A stretch of 64,000 nt of DNA, from contig OZ243947.1 of NCBI GenBank assembly GCA_965214375.1, forward strand, positions 2,046,001 through 2,110,000, in the 5' to 3' direction. The translations under genes were made by a program, and so were the position numbers. This document shows positions 41,879 to 52,636 of the stretch, piece by piece. Source of the DNA: Endobugula sp965214375. GTDB lineage: Bacteria > Pseudomonadota > Gammaproteobacteria > Pseudomonadales > Cellvibrionaceae. Position 1 is the first letter of the stretch. Every line of letters begins with the position of its first letter. The notes under the pieces are model-generated. The model was not told the DNA's origin, searched no databases, and worked only from the letters and a program-made list of their open reading frames with translations.

Positions 41879-42636
41879 ATGAAATATATTTTAATAATAA
41901 GCATATTTTTATTTTACAGCTCATGGTTATCTGCTGGGCGCCTTCATGGTGTAGCAACTAGCAGTATTGCCGTTGGTGATAATGTGATTCCGTATAGTGA
42001 TCCGGTTGACGGTATAGAAGATGCCACTATTATTTCATTATCAACACCAGAGCTAACCTTGTTTAATCGTAATAATTTTTCAGTTACTGTAACTGCGACT
42101 ATTAAAGCAATACCATCGTCAATGTATAATGATGATAATGCTAATGTTAGTTATGGTAATGAAGTTGTTGTCAGGCAGAACATTACAATAGAGCCGAAAA
42201 ACCAGCACAGAATTATGCTGCGTGAATTATTTTTTGATGCGGATGGTCAAATTCTTTCGGCCGCTATTTGCGATTCAGAATTACAAAACTTTGCTGCATC
42301 CGCAGGTGCAACCAGTTTAAATTCGTATGCTACCTGTGCGGCGACGGATTTTATGATTGATCTTTACTGGCGTGATGAGTTTTCGACGAATAACAGCAGC
42401 GCAAGCGTTATGGTGTAACACGTTTAACTTACCCAATAGCAGCAACATTACGCAATCATTTAATTATCTCTAAAGGATTTCGCAATAATGACCCTCAGAC
42501 AGGAGAACCACTTATCGTTAGTTGCGATGATATTTTAACAGCGCGTATTATTCCTGAAGATGTTTTTGGTTTATTCACATATCTTGGTGCACGCACAACA
42601 ACAGCACCTGTCTTATTGCAACGTGTTCAAGAATAA
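41879..42636 (+). pseudogene. Small secreted protein A of a paralogue pair, frameshifted
   Basis: ATG 41879 preceded by ACAGGAG. Signal peptide then 'AGRLHGVATSS'. 'PELTLFNRNNFSVTVT' matches paralogue B. The frame breaks near 42401-42407 after 'NNSSA'; the next frame gives 'RYGVTRLTYPIAATLRN', aligned with 'RYGTTRINYPISAILQN' of paralogue B. The net change is +2 or -1 base. Total length is about 252 residues. Contains about four conserved Cys. No known domain recognised; the beta-rich look suggests a surface or matrix protein. Confidence 0.7.
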
Positions 42637-42654
42637 TTTTTGGGGGTTGAGAAT

Positions 42655-43275
42655 ATGAAAATACTAACTCTATTTATTTTTTTCTTGGCAGTGTTTAATG
42701 CACAGGTCTATGCTGGGCGTCTTCATGGTGTTAGTGAGGGCAATGTAATGTTAACTCAAAATGTATTTAATACCCCGGTTATTTTGTAAAATCGGCCTGA
42801 ATTAACATTATTTAACCGTAATAACACTAATGTGAATGTTCTCATAACTGTTAACGTTGATCCGATAAATGGAAATTCAATTCTTACCACTTATCGTGGT
42901 GAGATATCAGTGCCTGCTAAAGGCAGTAGCCATATTGTGTTACCTGAATTATTGGGCGAGCCAATAACGCCTATTGAACCAGTGGAGGCGATGGGTCCAT
43001 GCCGTTATGACTTGTGGCAGTTTGTCCAACAAGTAGGTGTTTCACAGGACAATATTCTTGTATGTTTGCGGCTTAAATTTGTTGTTGATCTTTACTGGGA
43101 TGATGAAGTAACAACTGCTAACAATACGGCAGCACGTTACGGGACAACTCGTATTAATTACCCGATATCAGCAATCTTGCAAAACTCAATGAGCCGCTAC
43201 AATAGTTCATCGACAGAAGACCCACCAGCTATTAGAGTCACAACCGATTCTATGCCGTTAGCTGTAGTACCTTAG
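42655..43275 (+). pseudogene. Small secreted protein B of a paralogue pair, in-frame TAA
   Basis: ATG 42655 begins a signal peptide ('LFIFFLAVFNAQVYAGRLHG'). TAA at 42787-42789 follows 'NTPVIL', and the frame continues with 'NRPELTLFNRNNTNVNV' and 'KFVVDLYWDDEVTTANN'. CAA-to-TAA is a simple origin. 206 codons. Shares 'GRLHGV', 'LTLFNRNN' and 'DLYW-DE' blocks with protein A. Function unknown. Confidence 0.7.
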
Positions 43276-43326
43276 CCTTAGAGTATTGTGATAGTCGTCT
43301 TGCACCATCGCTGCAGTATGAAATCA

Positions 43327-43402
43327 TGGTGCCCAGAGGTGGAATCGAACCACCGACACGAGGATTTTCAATCCTCTGCTCTACCAACTGAGCTATCTGG
43401 GC
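43327..43402 (-). tRNA. tRNA-Phe (anticodon GAA)
   Basis: Acceptor arm GCCCAGA pairs with TCTGGGC. The D-arm is AGCTCAGTTGGTAGAGC, the anticodon arm is GAGGA-TTGAAAA-TCCTC and the T-arm is GGTTCGATTCC. CCA is encoded. 76 bases. Its 3' end faces the LRR/RHS cluster. Adjacent to yggX, as in Pseudomonas as I recall. Confidence 0.97.
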
Positions 43403-43469
43403 AAGAGGGCAGCTTTACTGCGAAAGGCGCGTATTAAAACTGCTCTTGGGCTTGGAGTCAACACTTGAT

Positions 43470-43751
43470 TTAGTCTGATTGTTCACTGGGGGGAACATAA
43501 CCTTCCGCTTGTTCATAATCTTCATTGTTGAAGAACTTATCGCGTTGTTCGGAAAGATATGTACGCGCACTCATATCCATCATATTGAGCTGTTTTTCAT
43601 TGATCAGCATGGTTTGGTGTTGCATCCACTCATACCACGCTTTTTGGGATACAGTATCATATAAATCTTGGCCTTTAGTGCCAGGAAGGGGAGGGTTTGT
43701 TAAACCGGGGAGTGCTTTTTGGTATTTTTTACAAAACACGGTGCGCGACAT
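43470..43751 (-). CDS. yggX: Probable Fe(II)-trafficking protein YggX
   Basis: Protects Fe-S clusters against oxidants. 'SRTVFCKKYQKALPGL' with the single conserved Cys, then 'YEWMQHQTMLINEKQLNMMD' are diagnostic. 93 residues. Normally directly downstream of mutY, but here mutY is at 52.6 kb, 9 kb away on the same strand. Intact. Confidence 0.94.
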   Translation of the reverse strand: MSRTVFCKKYQKALPGLTNPPLPGTKGQDLYDTVSQKAWYEWMQHQTMLINEKQLNMMDMSARTYLSEQRDKFFNNEDYEQAEGYVPPSEQSD

Positions 43752-43876
43752 TACCTTGATTCCTCTAGCTCGCCTCTATGTTCGAATGCGGGCAAGAGTA
43801 ACATTCTGTCAGCGGTCTGTCAGTAAAAATAGCCTGGCTTGCCTTGGGAGCGTGGCTGGCTTGGCTAATATGAGCT

Positions 43877-44089
43877 TTACTCCTTTGTCAGAATTAACTT
43901 CTGACTACGAGTGAGCTGTAGACGGTAGCGAGATTCGCCGTGCTCAATAACCAACAGTTTTCCACCCTTAAGCAGCGCACCACTCGCCACTGTCGGGGTT
44001 GGTTTTACCGGAACAGGTCGAATGCCAGACGAGCTGGGCATTCTTATTGTTTGTTTAAAACGACTTGCCTGATTATTTTTAGTCACCAT
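43877..44089 (-). CDS. hemP: Hemin uptake protein HemP (HmuP)
   Basis: Small protein associated with heme uptake and its control. The C-terminus 'HGESRYRLQLTRSQKLILTK' is the HemP pattern. 70 residues; a shorter start is possible. It diverges from bfd across about 270 bases that contain Fur boxes, so iron regulation is likely. No heme receptor is adjacent. Confidence 0.82.
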   Translation of the reverse strand: MVTKNNQASRFKQTIRMPSSSGIRPVPVKPTPTVASGALLKGGKLLVIEHGESRYRLQLTRSQKLILTKE

Positions 44090-44267
44090 AAAAGACTATT
44101 CTCATAAGGAGCAGTAATACGTTTACGAAATCCAACAGGACTAACATGAATTAGTTGTGCTGGCTTGGTCGGTCAGGGGTGTTGGAATGACGTTATATTA
44201 CTCGTTAGCTCATAATTACCTGACCCAGCGGACGTAATAATAGGCCGCATTTTTAGGTTTGTCAATA

Positions 44268-44318
44268 AAAATGAGAATCATTATCAACAAAAATTGAGAT
44301 TGATAACGATTATCATTT
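44268..44318. promoter_or_regulatory. Two Fur boxes between hemP and bfd
   Basis: AATGAGAATCATTATCAA (about 44270-44287) and GATTGATAACGATTATCA (about 44298-44315) match the Fur consensus GATAATGATAATCATTATC. They are positioned to repress bfd and possibly divergent hemP under iron-replete conditions. Confidence 0.82.
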
Positions 44319-44362
44319 GTTCTACCATTATTATGTACGTATTCCCAAGAGTTGTCTCCTCC

Positions 44363-44584
44363 ATGTTTGTTTGTCTTTGCAAGGGTGTTACCGACACTCA
44401 AATAAAACAGTCAGTCGAAAATGGTGCAAATAATTTGCACGACATTCGCCGTGAGCTGGGTGTGGCAACACAGTGTTGCAAATGTTTACCCGAAGCCAGA
44501 CTGCTTGTTGAACAAGTGCTTGAAGAACAATCACTTGAACAACGCGATGAATTGGAATCTGCCCCTCTTTACTATTCTGCTTAG
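44363..44584 (+). CDS. bfd: Bacterioferritin-associated ferredoxin
   Basis: [2Fe-2S] protein that reduces and releases iron from bacterioferritin. 'MFVCLCKGV' and 'CCKCLPEARLLV' give the conserved CxC and CxxC. Starting at 44363 gives 73 residues, the family size; longer starts add residues overlapping the Fur boxes. Followed by bfr after 142 bases. Intact. Confidence 0.93.
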   Translation: MFVCLCKGVTDTQIKQSVENGANNLHDIRRELGVATQCCKCLPEARLLVEQVLEEQSLEQRDELESAPLYYSA

Positions 44585-44611
44585 GGGCTATTGCGGAATA
44601 TAATACGAATC

Positions 44612-44696
44612 ACAATAATTATCATTATCAAAAACTCTTTAAAATCAATAGCTTAAAAAGAAATCTGTTGACATCGGTATTGCGTAGGTTCAAAAT
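44612..44696 (+). promoter_or_regulatory. Fur box and promoter for bfr
   Basis: A Fur-like AATAATTATCATTATCA lies at 44614-44630. TTGACA (44668-44673), a 17-base spacer and CAAAAT (44691-44696) form a plausible sigma-70 promoter upstream of bfr. The Fur box is about 40 bases upstream of the -35 box, a position compatible with activation as well as repression. Confidence 0.6.
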
Positions 44697-44726
44697 ATGT
44701 AGACAAATCTGAACCGGGAGACCAAC

Positions 44727-45209
44727 ATGAAAGGCGACGCCAAAGTTATTGAATGTCTTAACAAAGCATTAGCTAATGAGCTGGTTGCTATTAACCAGTA
44801 CTTTCTTCATGCCAAAATGTATAAAGATTGGGGGCTGGATGCTCTGGGTGATTATGAATATCACGAATCCATTGATGAGATGAAACACGCCGATCAACTG
44901 ACTGAGCGCATTTTGTTTTTGGAAGGGCTTCCCAACTTGCAAGATCTTGGCAAACTCTATATTGGTGAAAATACCAAGGAAATGCTGGAATGTGACCTTA
45001 AATTAGAGCATCAAGCGATTCCCATGTTGCGCGAATCAGTTGCTTATTGTGAGCAAGTGCACGATTATGTCAGTCGTGATCTGTTCAGTGGAATCCTCGA
45101 CAATGAAGAAGAGCACGTCGACTGGTTGGAAACGCAGTTAGGCTTAATTGATAGGGTGGGTATTGAAAATTATCTGCAAACCCAAATTAGTGCGGCTAAA
45201 AGCGCCTAA
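44727..45209 (+). CDS. bfr: Bacterioferritin
   Basis: 24-mer iron store with heme. Ferroxidase ligands are at the standard positions: Glu18, Glu51 and His54 ('DEMKHAD'), Glu94 ('LEHQA'), and Glu127/His130 in 'EEEHVDW'. Met52 is the heme ligand. 160 residues, start preceded by GGGAG. Convergent with the adhesin gene. Intact. Confidence 0.96.
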   Translation: MKGDAKVIECLNKALANELVAINQYFLHAKMYKDWGLDALGDYEYHESIDEMKHADQLTERILFLEGLPNLQDLGKLYIGENTKEMLECDLKLEHQAIPMLRESVAYCEQVHDYVSRDLFSGILDNEEEHVDWLETQLGLIDRVGIENYLQTQISAAKSA

Positions 45210-45222
45210 TTGACAGGTTGAG

Positions 45223-48200
45223 TTATATATCAAATACTAAATTGCCGTCGGCGATTAACGTGCTTAAGCTGGAACTAGTGATATCCATCAACACCAGTTG
45301 TAGATCAGTTCCACTGCCATCGCCAGCAACATCAATAAACAGCGTGGTATTAGAGCCATTATCCGACAAACTGATATAGTTGTTGATGGTGCCGGAGCTT
45401 TCGCCAATTAATAAATCGAAAAGGTTAAGCACATCGCCACCGCTGCTGGTTGTTCCAGTGGTAAAATCATGGATGTTATCGGTTTCCACATTACTACCGT
45501 TTAATCCTGCACCTTGATAACACAGTTGCCAGATAAATGCATCGCTGTGAGTATCTGTACCGCCGCCTGAAATATTATCAAACAAACTATCAGAGACAAT
45601 ACCGCCGTAAATGGTATCGGCGCCGTCACCACCTGATAAAGTATCATCGCCTGCAAAACCAAAAATAATATCTGAGCCATTACTGCCTGTTAGCGGGTTA
45701 TCCAGCGCATCGCCATTAATTACGGCAGTCACTTTAACGGTTGATGTGGCAGTAGCTGAACTATCGCTTCCATCATTGACCACCCAGCTAATGGTACGAT
45801 TACCCGTATTCGGTGTGCTGCTGGTGTTTTCGTAGGTAATACTGGCAAGAGCTGTTTGGTAGTTGGCCAATGTATCTGAGCCGCTTAATGTGATTACGCC
45901 AGTGGTTGAGTTGTAATTACCCGTGATATTGGCGGTATTACTAAAGGCCAACACATCTTCAGTATTGATAAAACCGCTGGTAATACTGATGGTTGCCGAT
46001 TCAATATTGGTATCGTCGTTATCGCTTACGCTCAACGTGCTATCAAGTACTTGCGCACCATCACCTTCCGTATACTCCAACGTGCCACCGCTAATACTGG
46101 TTCCGCCAGTGGGTATTGACTGGCCTGAATAAAAACGCCCCCCATGCCAGACACCGGAAAAATTAGTATACGTTATACCCGGCTGCCCCTGAACACTGCC
46201 AGAGATAGTGCCCCAGCCGCCGCCATTACCACCCGACCAGTTTGAGCCGCCCCAGGTTGCATTGCCAATCAGCGTAATGCTGTTTAGGGGGTTGCCACTA
46301 TTGTCCAAGGCGCCCAAATAAATATTAATTTGATTGCCTGCAGCCAACTCCACGGCAATACCATAGCGAGTATTATCGCTTAAGACATTGCTGATACTGA
46401 GATCAACATCATTGCCACTGCCTAAAGAAGCAACTAGGTTACTGCCTTGATGTGAAATGGCAAAGCCGGTACCGGTAGCACCGGTTTCAAAAATTAATTG
46501 ATGATTCGCAGGGGCAGTATCCACAGTGACATCAAAATAAAAAAATTCGGGCGCGTTACTGGCGTAGCTTTGCAATGTACTAATGGTTCCTGTACTGCTT
46601 GATTGCAAGGTGGGAGAGAGAGCGTTGACTGCTGTCATATCGACCCCGTTGGGGTCAGAAAATAATAATGAGATAACGGGCGCATCATTGATTGACGCCA
46701 CCGTAATGGTTGAAGTGACCGCGCTTGATGCAGACTCTACATCATTGATGACCCAGCTAAGCGTGCGATTACCCTTATTGGGGCCAGCGCTGGTATTTTC
46801 GTAAGTCACTGTTGCCAGTGCGGCCTGGTAGTTAGTTTACCAGTGTATCACTACCGGTTCATGTTAAGACTCCGGTCGTGGCGTTGTAGCTGCCAGTAAT
46901 ATTGGCGGTGTCAGCAAAGGCCAACACGTCTTCTCCATTCATAAAGCCGCTGCTGATACTGATGGTTGCCGATTCGATATGGGTATCGTCGACATCACTG
47001 ATCGACACACTGCTATCAATGGTTCGGGCGCCATCACCTTCGCTATAACTTAGCGTGCCTCCGGTAGCGATCAACGCTTGTGGTACCGATTCACCAGAAA
47101 AAAATTCTCCGTTATGCCAAGTGCCGGCAAAATCGGTATAAGTCAACACGCTGGAACCCTGAACGCTACCGCCAGAGTCAATGCCCCAGCCCGCACTGTT
47201 GCTGCCCGACCAGTTAGCACCCGACCAGGTGGTTGAGCCAATCAGTTCAATATTACCGATGGCATTACCGCTACCATCTAACTGACCTAAATATAAATTA
47301 AGACGATTATTTTCCGCCAGTTCCAACACAATACCGTAGCGAGTATTGTTAGTTAAGATATTTCTGAGTGATAGATCGACATCGTTGCCGTCACCCAAAG
47401 AAACGACGAGGCCAGTCCCTTGTTGTGCCAACGCTAAACCCGTGCCACCGGTTTCAAAAATAATTTGGTTATTGCTGACAGCAGTATCGACGGTGACATC
47501 AAAATAAAACACATCCGGTGCGCTGGTCGCATACGATTGCAATCTGGATATTGATCCGGTAACGGCGGATTGCAAGGTAGGGGTGAGCGCATTAATGGCA
47601 GTGATATCAGCTGCGGTTGTTAATGAGAGTACGGGCGCGTCATTGTCGGCGCTGACAGTAATGGTGGATGCAACTGCAACTGATGATGCGTTACCGTCAT
47701 TAATTACCCAGCTAAGCGTGCGATTGCCTTCTGTCGGTGTATCGGTATTGGTATTTTCATAAGTGATACTTTCCAATGCCGCTTCATAGTTAGCCAGCGT
47801 ATCGTTACCGGTTAAGGTGAGTACGCCGGTGGCGGCATTGTAGTTGCCCGTAATATTGGCCGTATCGGTAAATGCCAATACATCTTCATTGCTAACAAGG
47901 CCGCTGGTAATGCGTACCGTGGCGGAGACAAGGTGAGTATTATCGGCATCGCTAAGGGTTAAACTATGATCGATAGCTTGCGCACCATCGTTTTCGGTAT
48001 AGAGCAGTGTGCCAGCTGCATCGGCAATTACAGGTATGGCGGTATCCAGTTTCACAGTAATGGTTGAGGTGGCGCTAACAGAATTATTTTCACCGTCGTT
48101 GATGACCCAGCTAATGTTACGGTCGTTAGTGTCCGGAGGGTTGGCAGTATTTTCGTAGGTAATGCTTTCCAGTGCGACTTCGTAGTTAGCCACTGTGTCG

Positions 48201-51200
48201 CTACCGCTTAAGGTAAGTACACCCGTGGCGGCATTGTAGTTACCCGTAATATTTGCTGTATTCGTAAACGCCAAGACATCTTCGCCGTTTACAAAGTTAC
48301 CTGTAATACTGATAGTAGCGGATTCAATATTACTGTCGTCGAGGTCGCTAATGGTCATTGCATTATTAATGAGTTGTGCCCCATCATTTTCGATATATGT
48401 TAAGGTTTTTAACGGTGGCGATTCTTCGGAGTAAAAACGACCGCTATGCCAAGTGCCTGCAAAATCAATATAAGAGACCACTGCGCTGGATTGCATGCTG
48501 TTGGAAATTCTGCCCCAGCCGCCGCCATCGCTGCCAGACCAATCGCTACTGCCTGTCCATGTGCTGGTAGAAATTAAGTTGATGTCACCTGTGGGGTTGC
48601 CGCTGCTATCCAGTTCACCTTGATAAATATTTAATTGATTGCCTGCGGATAACTCCACCACAATGCCGTAGCGGGTGTTGTTAGTTAACACATTGTTGAT
48701 GGTCAGATCGACGTTATTGTCATTACCAAGCGCCACACGAAGGTCGGTACCATTTTGAAACACAACCAAGCCAGGACCGCTACCACCGGTTTCAAACAAT
48801 ACTTGATTGCCACTGATGGCAGTATCGACCGTAACATCAAAATAGAAAAAGTCAGGCAGGTTGGAAGAGTATGGATCTAAAGACGCCGTGGTAGTTGCGG
48901 TTGATGATTGTGATGTGGGCGCCATTAAATTTAACGCATCAATATCAAGGCCTGAGGCAATAAGTAATGTGGGAGCATCGTTAACGGCAGCGACATTAAT
49001 GGTTGATGTCACGGCTGTTGAAGAATCTGTGCCGTCGTCAATCACCCAACTAATCGTGCGGGAGTGTGTGCCAGGATTTTCACTGGTGTTGTTGTAACGA
49101 ATACTTTCCAGTGCAGCTTCATAGTTAGCGAGTGTGTCACTGCCGTTTAAGGTTAAAACACCAGTAGCACTATTGTAACTGCCGCTAATATTAGCGGTGT
49201 TAGTAAAACTCAGAACATCTTCACCGTTGCTAAAGCCACTGCTAATCGTGATAGTCGCACCTTCGATATGAGTATCATCGACATCACCCAGACTAAGGTT
49301 GCCATCAATCAGTTGGGCCCCATCACCTTCGGTATAATGTAAAGTGCCACCACTGGTATTACTGGTAGCAGCCTGTAAAGGTGCAGACTGCTCAGAAAAA
49401 AACTGGCCGTTATGCCAAGTGCCAGAAAAGTTAGTATAAGAATCGACGGCTTGTGCTTGTTGGCTACCGGATATCGTACCCCAACCGCCAGCATCAGTAC
49501 CTGACCAGTCACTACCGCCTGACCAAATGGTAGTCGCTATCTGGGAAAGGTTTCCGGTAGGGTTGCCACTGCCATCCAGTTCGCCCTGATAAATATTTAA
49601 TTGATTGCCCGCAGATAACTCCACCACAATGCCGTAACGTGTATTGTTAACCAGCACATTGCTAATCACTACATCCACATTATTATCATTGCCGATAGCG
49701 ACGCGAAGATCCGTACCGTTTTGGAAAATTACTAGCCCGGTGCCGCTGCCGCCACTTTCAAATAATACTTGGTTGCCGTTAGCGGCGGTATCCACCGTGA
49801 CATCAAAATAAAACAAGGCAGGCAATGTTGAAGAGTAGGGATCGAGTGAAACTTCTGTTGTAGTAACGGATGATTCCAGCGTGGCGGAGAGCGCGTTTAG
49901 TGCAGTGATATCAATAGGAGGTTGTAATGACACCAGAGGTGCATCATTGACAGCTGCGACGGTAATGGTGGAGTTACCAGTATTGGAGGTCTTGGTACCA
50001 TCACTGACTGTCCAGCTAATGGTGCGATTTCCAGTGTTGGGAGTATCACTGCTGTTGTTATAACGGATGCTTTCCAGTGCGGCTTCATAGTTTGCCAGTG
50101 TATCGCTGCCCGTTAAGGTGAGTACGCCAGTGGCGGCATTGTAGCTGCCAGTAATGGTCGCTGTGTTGGTAAAACTCAAACTGTCTTCGCTGCTGAAAAA
50201 ACCTCTGCTGATACTGATAGTGGCAGATTATATATTGGTATCGTCGACATCACTTAAGCTTATGCTGCCATCAATCACTTGCGCACCGTCGTCTTCAGAA
50301 TAAGCCAGCGTGTCAGCAGTATCGTTAATCACAGGCGCATCGTTATCCAATGGTGTTACGGTAATTGTTGAGGTTTGTGCGCTTGAGTTGTTAGTGCCAT
50401 CATTAACGACCCAGCTAATGGTGCGGTTAACCGTACTAGGGTTATCACTGATATTGTTGTAACGAATACTTTCCAGCGCAGCTTCATAATTTGCCAGCGT
50501 ATCACTACCACTTAAAGTGAGTACACCGGTTGCCGCATTTTAGCTACCGCTGATATTGGCGGTGTTGGTAAAATTCAAGGTATCTTCGCCGCTCGTAAAG
50601 CCGCCGCTAATGCTGATAGTAGCAGACTCAATATGGGTATCATCAACATCACTGATGGTGATATCGTTATCAATAACTTGGGCGCCGTCATCTTCGGTGT
50701 AAGTCAGTGTACCCGCCAGATTATCAAGCACCGGAGCATCGTCATCTACGGCGGCGACAGTAATGGTTGATGTTTTCACAGCAGATGCATTGGTGCAATC
50801 GTTAACCACCCAGCTAATGGGTCGATTGCCCGTGTTGGGATTAGCGCTGCTGTTGTTATAACGAATACTTTCCAGTGCAGCTTCGTAGTTAGCCAGTGTG
50901 TCGCTGCCGGTTAAGGTGAGCACGCCTGTCGCCACATTGTAGCTACCGCTGATATTGGCGGTGTCGGTAAAGCTTAGTGTGTCTTCACCGCTGGTAAAAC
51001 CACTACTGATAATGATAGAGGCAGACTCAATATGGGTATCATCGACATCGCTGAGCGTTAAACTGCTATCAATAATTTGAGCACCATCGCTTTCGGTATA
51101 CGTCAGTGTGCCTCCAGCATTATCAATCATGGCTGGATCATTAGCGGCGGTTACGGTAATCGTTGAGGTTTGTGCTGTTGAGGTATTAGTGCCATCACTA

Positions 51201-52504
51201 ACCACCCAGCTAATGGTGCGGTTCCCAGTGTTAGGGTTGGCGCTGCTATTGTTATAGCGAATACTTTCCAGCGCGGTTTCATAAGCGCTTAAGGTATCGG
51301 TACCTGTTAATGTCAGTACGCCAGTAGCGGCATTGTAATTACCTGTAATGGTGACAGTATTGGTAAAGCTTAGGGTGTCTTAACTGCTGACAAAACCGCT
51401 GCTGATAATGATAGTGGCGGATTCGATATGGGTGTCGTCAACATCATTGAGTATTAAGCTACTATCAATAATTTGACTGCCATCCGCCTCGGTATAATCC
51501 AGTGTGTTGGTGTTGCTAATGATCGGTGCGTCATCGTCTACAGGGGAAACAGTAATGGTGGATGTTTGTGTCGCCGAGTCATCACTGCCGTCATTGATCA
51601 CCCAGCTAATGGTACGGTTAGCGGTATTGGGATTATCACTGTTATTGCTATAGCGAATACTTTCCAGCGCAGCTTCGTAGTTCGCGAGTGTATCGCTGCC
51701 CGTTAAGGTAAGTACGCCTGTTGAAGCATTATAGCTACCGCTGATGCTAGCCGTATTGGTAAAACTCAGAACATCTTCACCCGCAATAAAGCCAGCACTA
51801 ACCGTAATTGTGGCAGACGTTATTTGAGTGCCATCACTATCGCTAATGCTTAGACTATTCTCAATAACTTGTGGTGTGGCATTTTCGACGTAGGCCATGG
51901 TGCTGCCAGCATCGGCAAGTGTTGGTGCTATATTGGGGGTATTATCATCGTTGTTAGGTAGAGGGAGCTCAAACTCAGGTATTGGTGGTAGATTATTAGG
52001 TGGAGTTTCATCAGGATTTGTGCCGATTATAGGAAAAGCGTCATCATTGGTTGTACTGGGTAATGTTTCCTCATTATTGCGTTCTTCAAAAACGGGCTCG
52101 TAGCGAGTGATGACGGTTTGCTAGCGGCTACTTTCTTCGGTAGAGGGCGTTGTTCCGGCAGATGGCGCCTGGTGAGCCAGTAGTTCAAGGATGCTAACGG
52201 TAGATTCAATCCCTAAATTGACTGGATCGTCCTCTGTGCTGGAGTTAAGTAAGGGGGTAATATTAAGCAGAAGAGTGTCGTCAAATCGGGCAATTTTGCC
52301 GTTTTCAATTTTGCCATGCCCGGTAATAGTGCCTGTTGTTTCATCCCTAAACTCGATAATCACTGAGCTACCGTCATTGGTGACAATGGTATCTCCAGGA
52401 TATATAGGGGTGCTTGGGCTGATCAATAGTTGTTCGCCAGAAGCCCTTAGGAGTACTACTTTATCCGTGACAGCAGTAATATTTCCAATTACCTTTACCA
52501 CCAT
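45223..52504 (-). pseudogene. Giant type I-secreted repeat adhesin, broken by five stops and a 4-bp insertion
   Basis: One gene of about 2425 codons. N-terminus resembles the LapA-type retention module ('VVLLRASGEQLLISPS', 'PGDTIVTND'). Ten cadherin-like repeats follow ('DGAQVID...DDTHIESATI...GEDVLAF...SGSDTLANYEAALES'). Four lectin/LamG-like modules ('FYFDVTVDTA...WSG') are interleaved. The C-terminus has RTX nonapeptides ('FGFAGDDTLSGGDGADTIYGG') and a T1SS target domain. Stops: 52121 TAG, 51380 TAA, 50540 TAA, 50228 TAA and 46859 TGA. A 4-bp insertion near 46839 shifts the frame. Corrected length is divisible by three. No LapBCE or LapDG genes are in view. Confidence 0.87.
45800..51898 (-). 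repeat. Ten tandem cadherin-like protein repeats in the adhesin
   Basis: Each unit of about 115-120 codons has the same order: acidic 'DGAQ', 'DVDDTHIESATI', 'SGFxxGEDVLxF', 'TGVLTLxGSDTLANYE' and 'NRTISWVxND'. Repeats 1-5 are contiguous. Repeats 6, 7, 9 and 10 each follow a LamG-like module, and repeats 7 and 8 are adjacent. DNA similarity between units is high enough for recombination or misassembly. Confidence 0.85.
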
Positions 52505-52636
52505 ACCGTATAAAACCTAGTCTATACACTATAGATACGCCTAAAATGGTGATTTCGCAAGTTTTTACGACAAAAGGCCTTTAATAACGATGACGTGCAA
52601 ATCCACGCGCTGAATTTGAGTTTTTTAGGGGAAAAG

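Noticed and set aside
33580..43402. Insertion sequences, prophage or integrase in the accessory cluster
   Set aside because: No transposase, integrase or phage gene and no terminal inverted repeats were seen in any frame.
45611..50063. Many plus-strand open frames opposite the adhesin
   Set aside because: They mirror the repeated, stop-poor composition of the adhesin repeats and recur at the repeat period.
45800..51898. CRISPR-like repetition
   Set aside because: The period is about 350 bases and encodes protein repeats; no short direct repeats with unique spacers.
12847..52504. Alternative genetic code or stop codon reassignment explaining in-frame stops
   Set aside because: TAA, TAG and TGA are all involved, all three also end intact genes, and frameshifts accompany them. 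Housekeeping genes lack internal stops.
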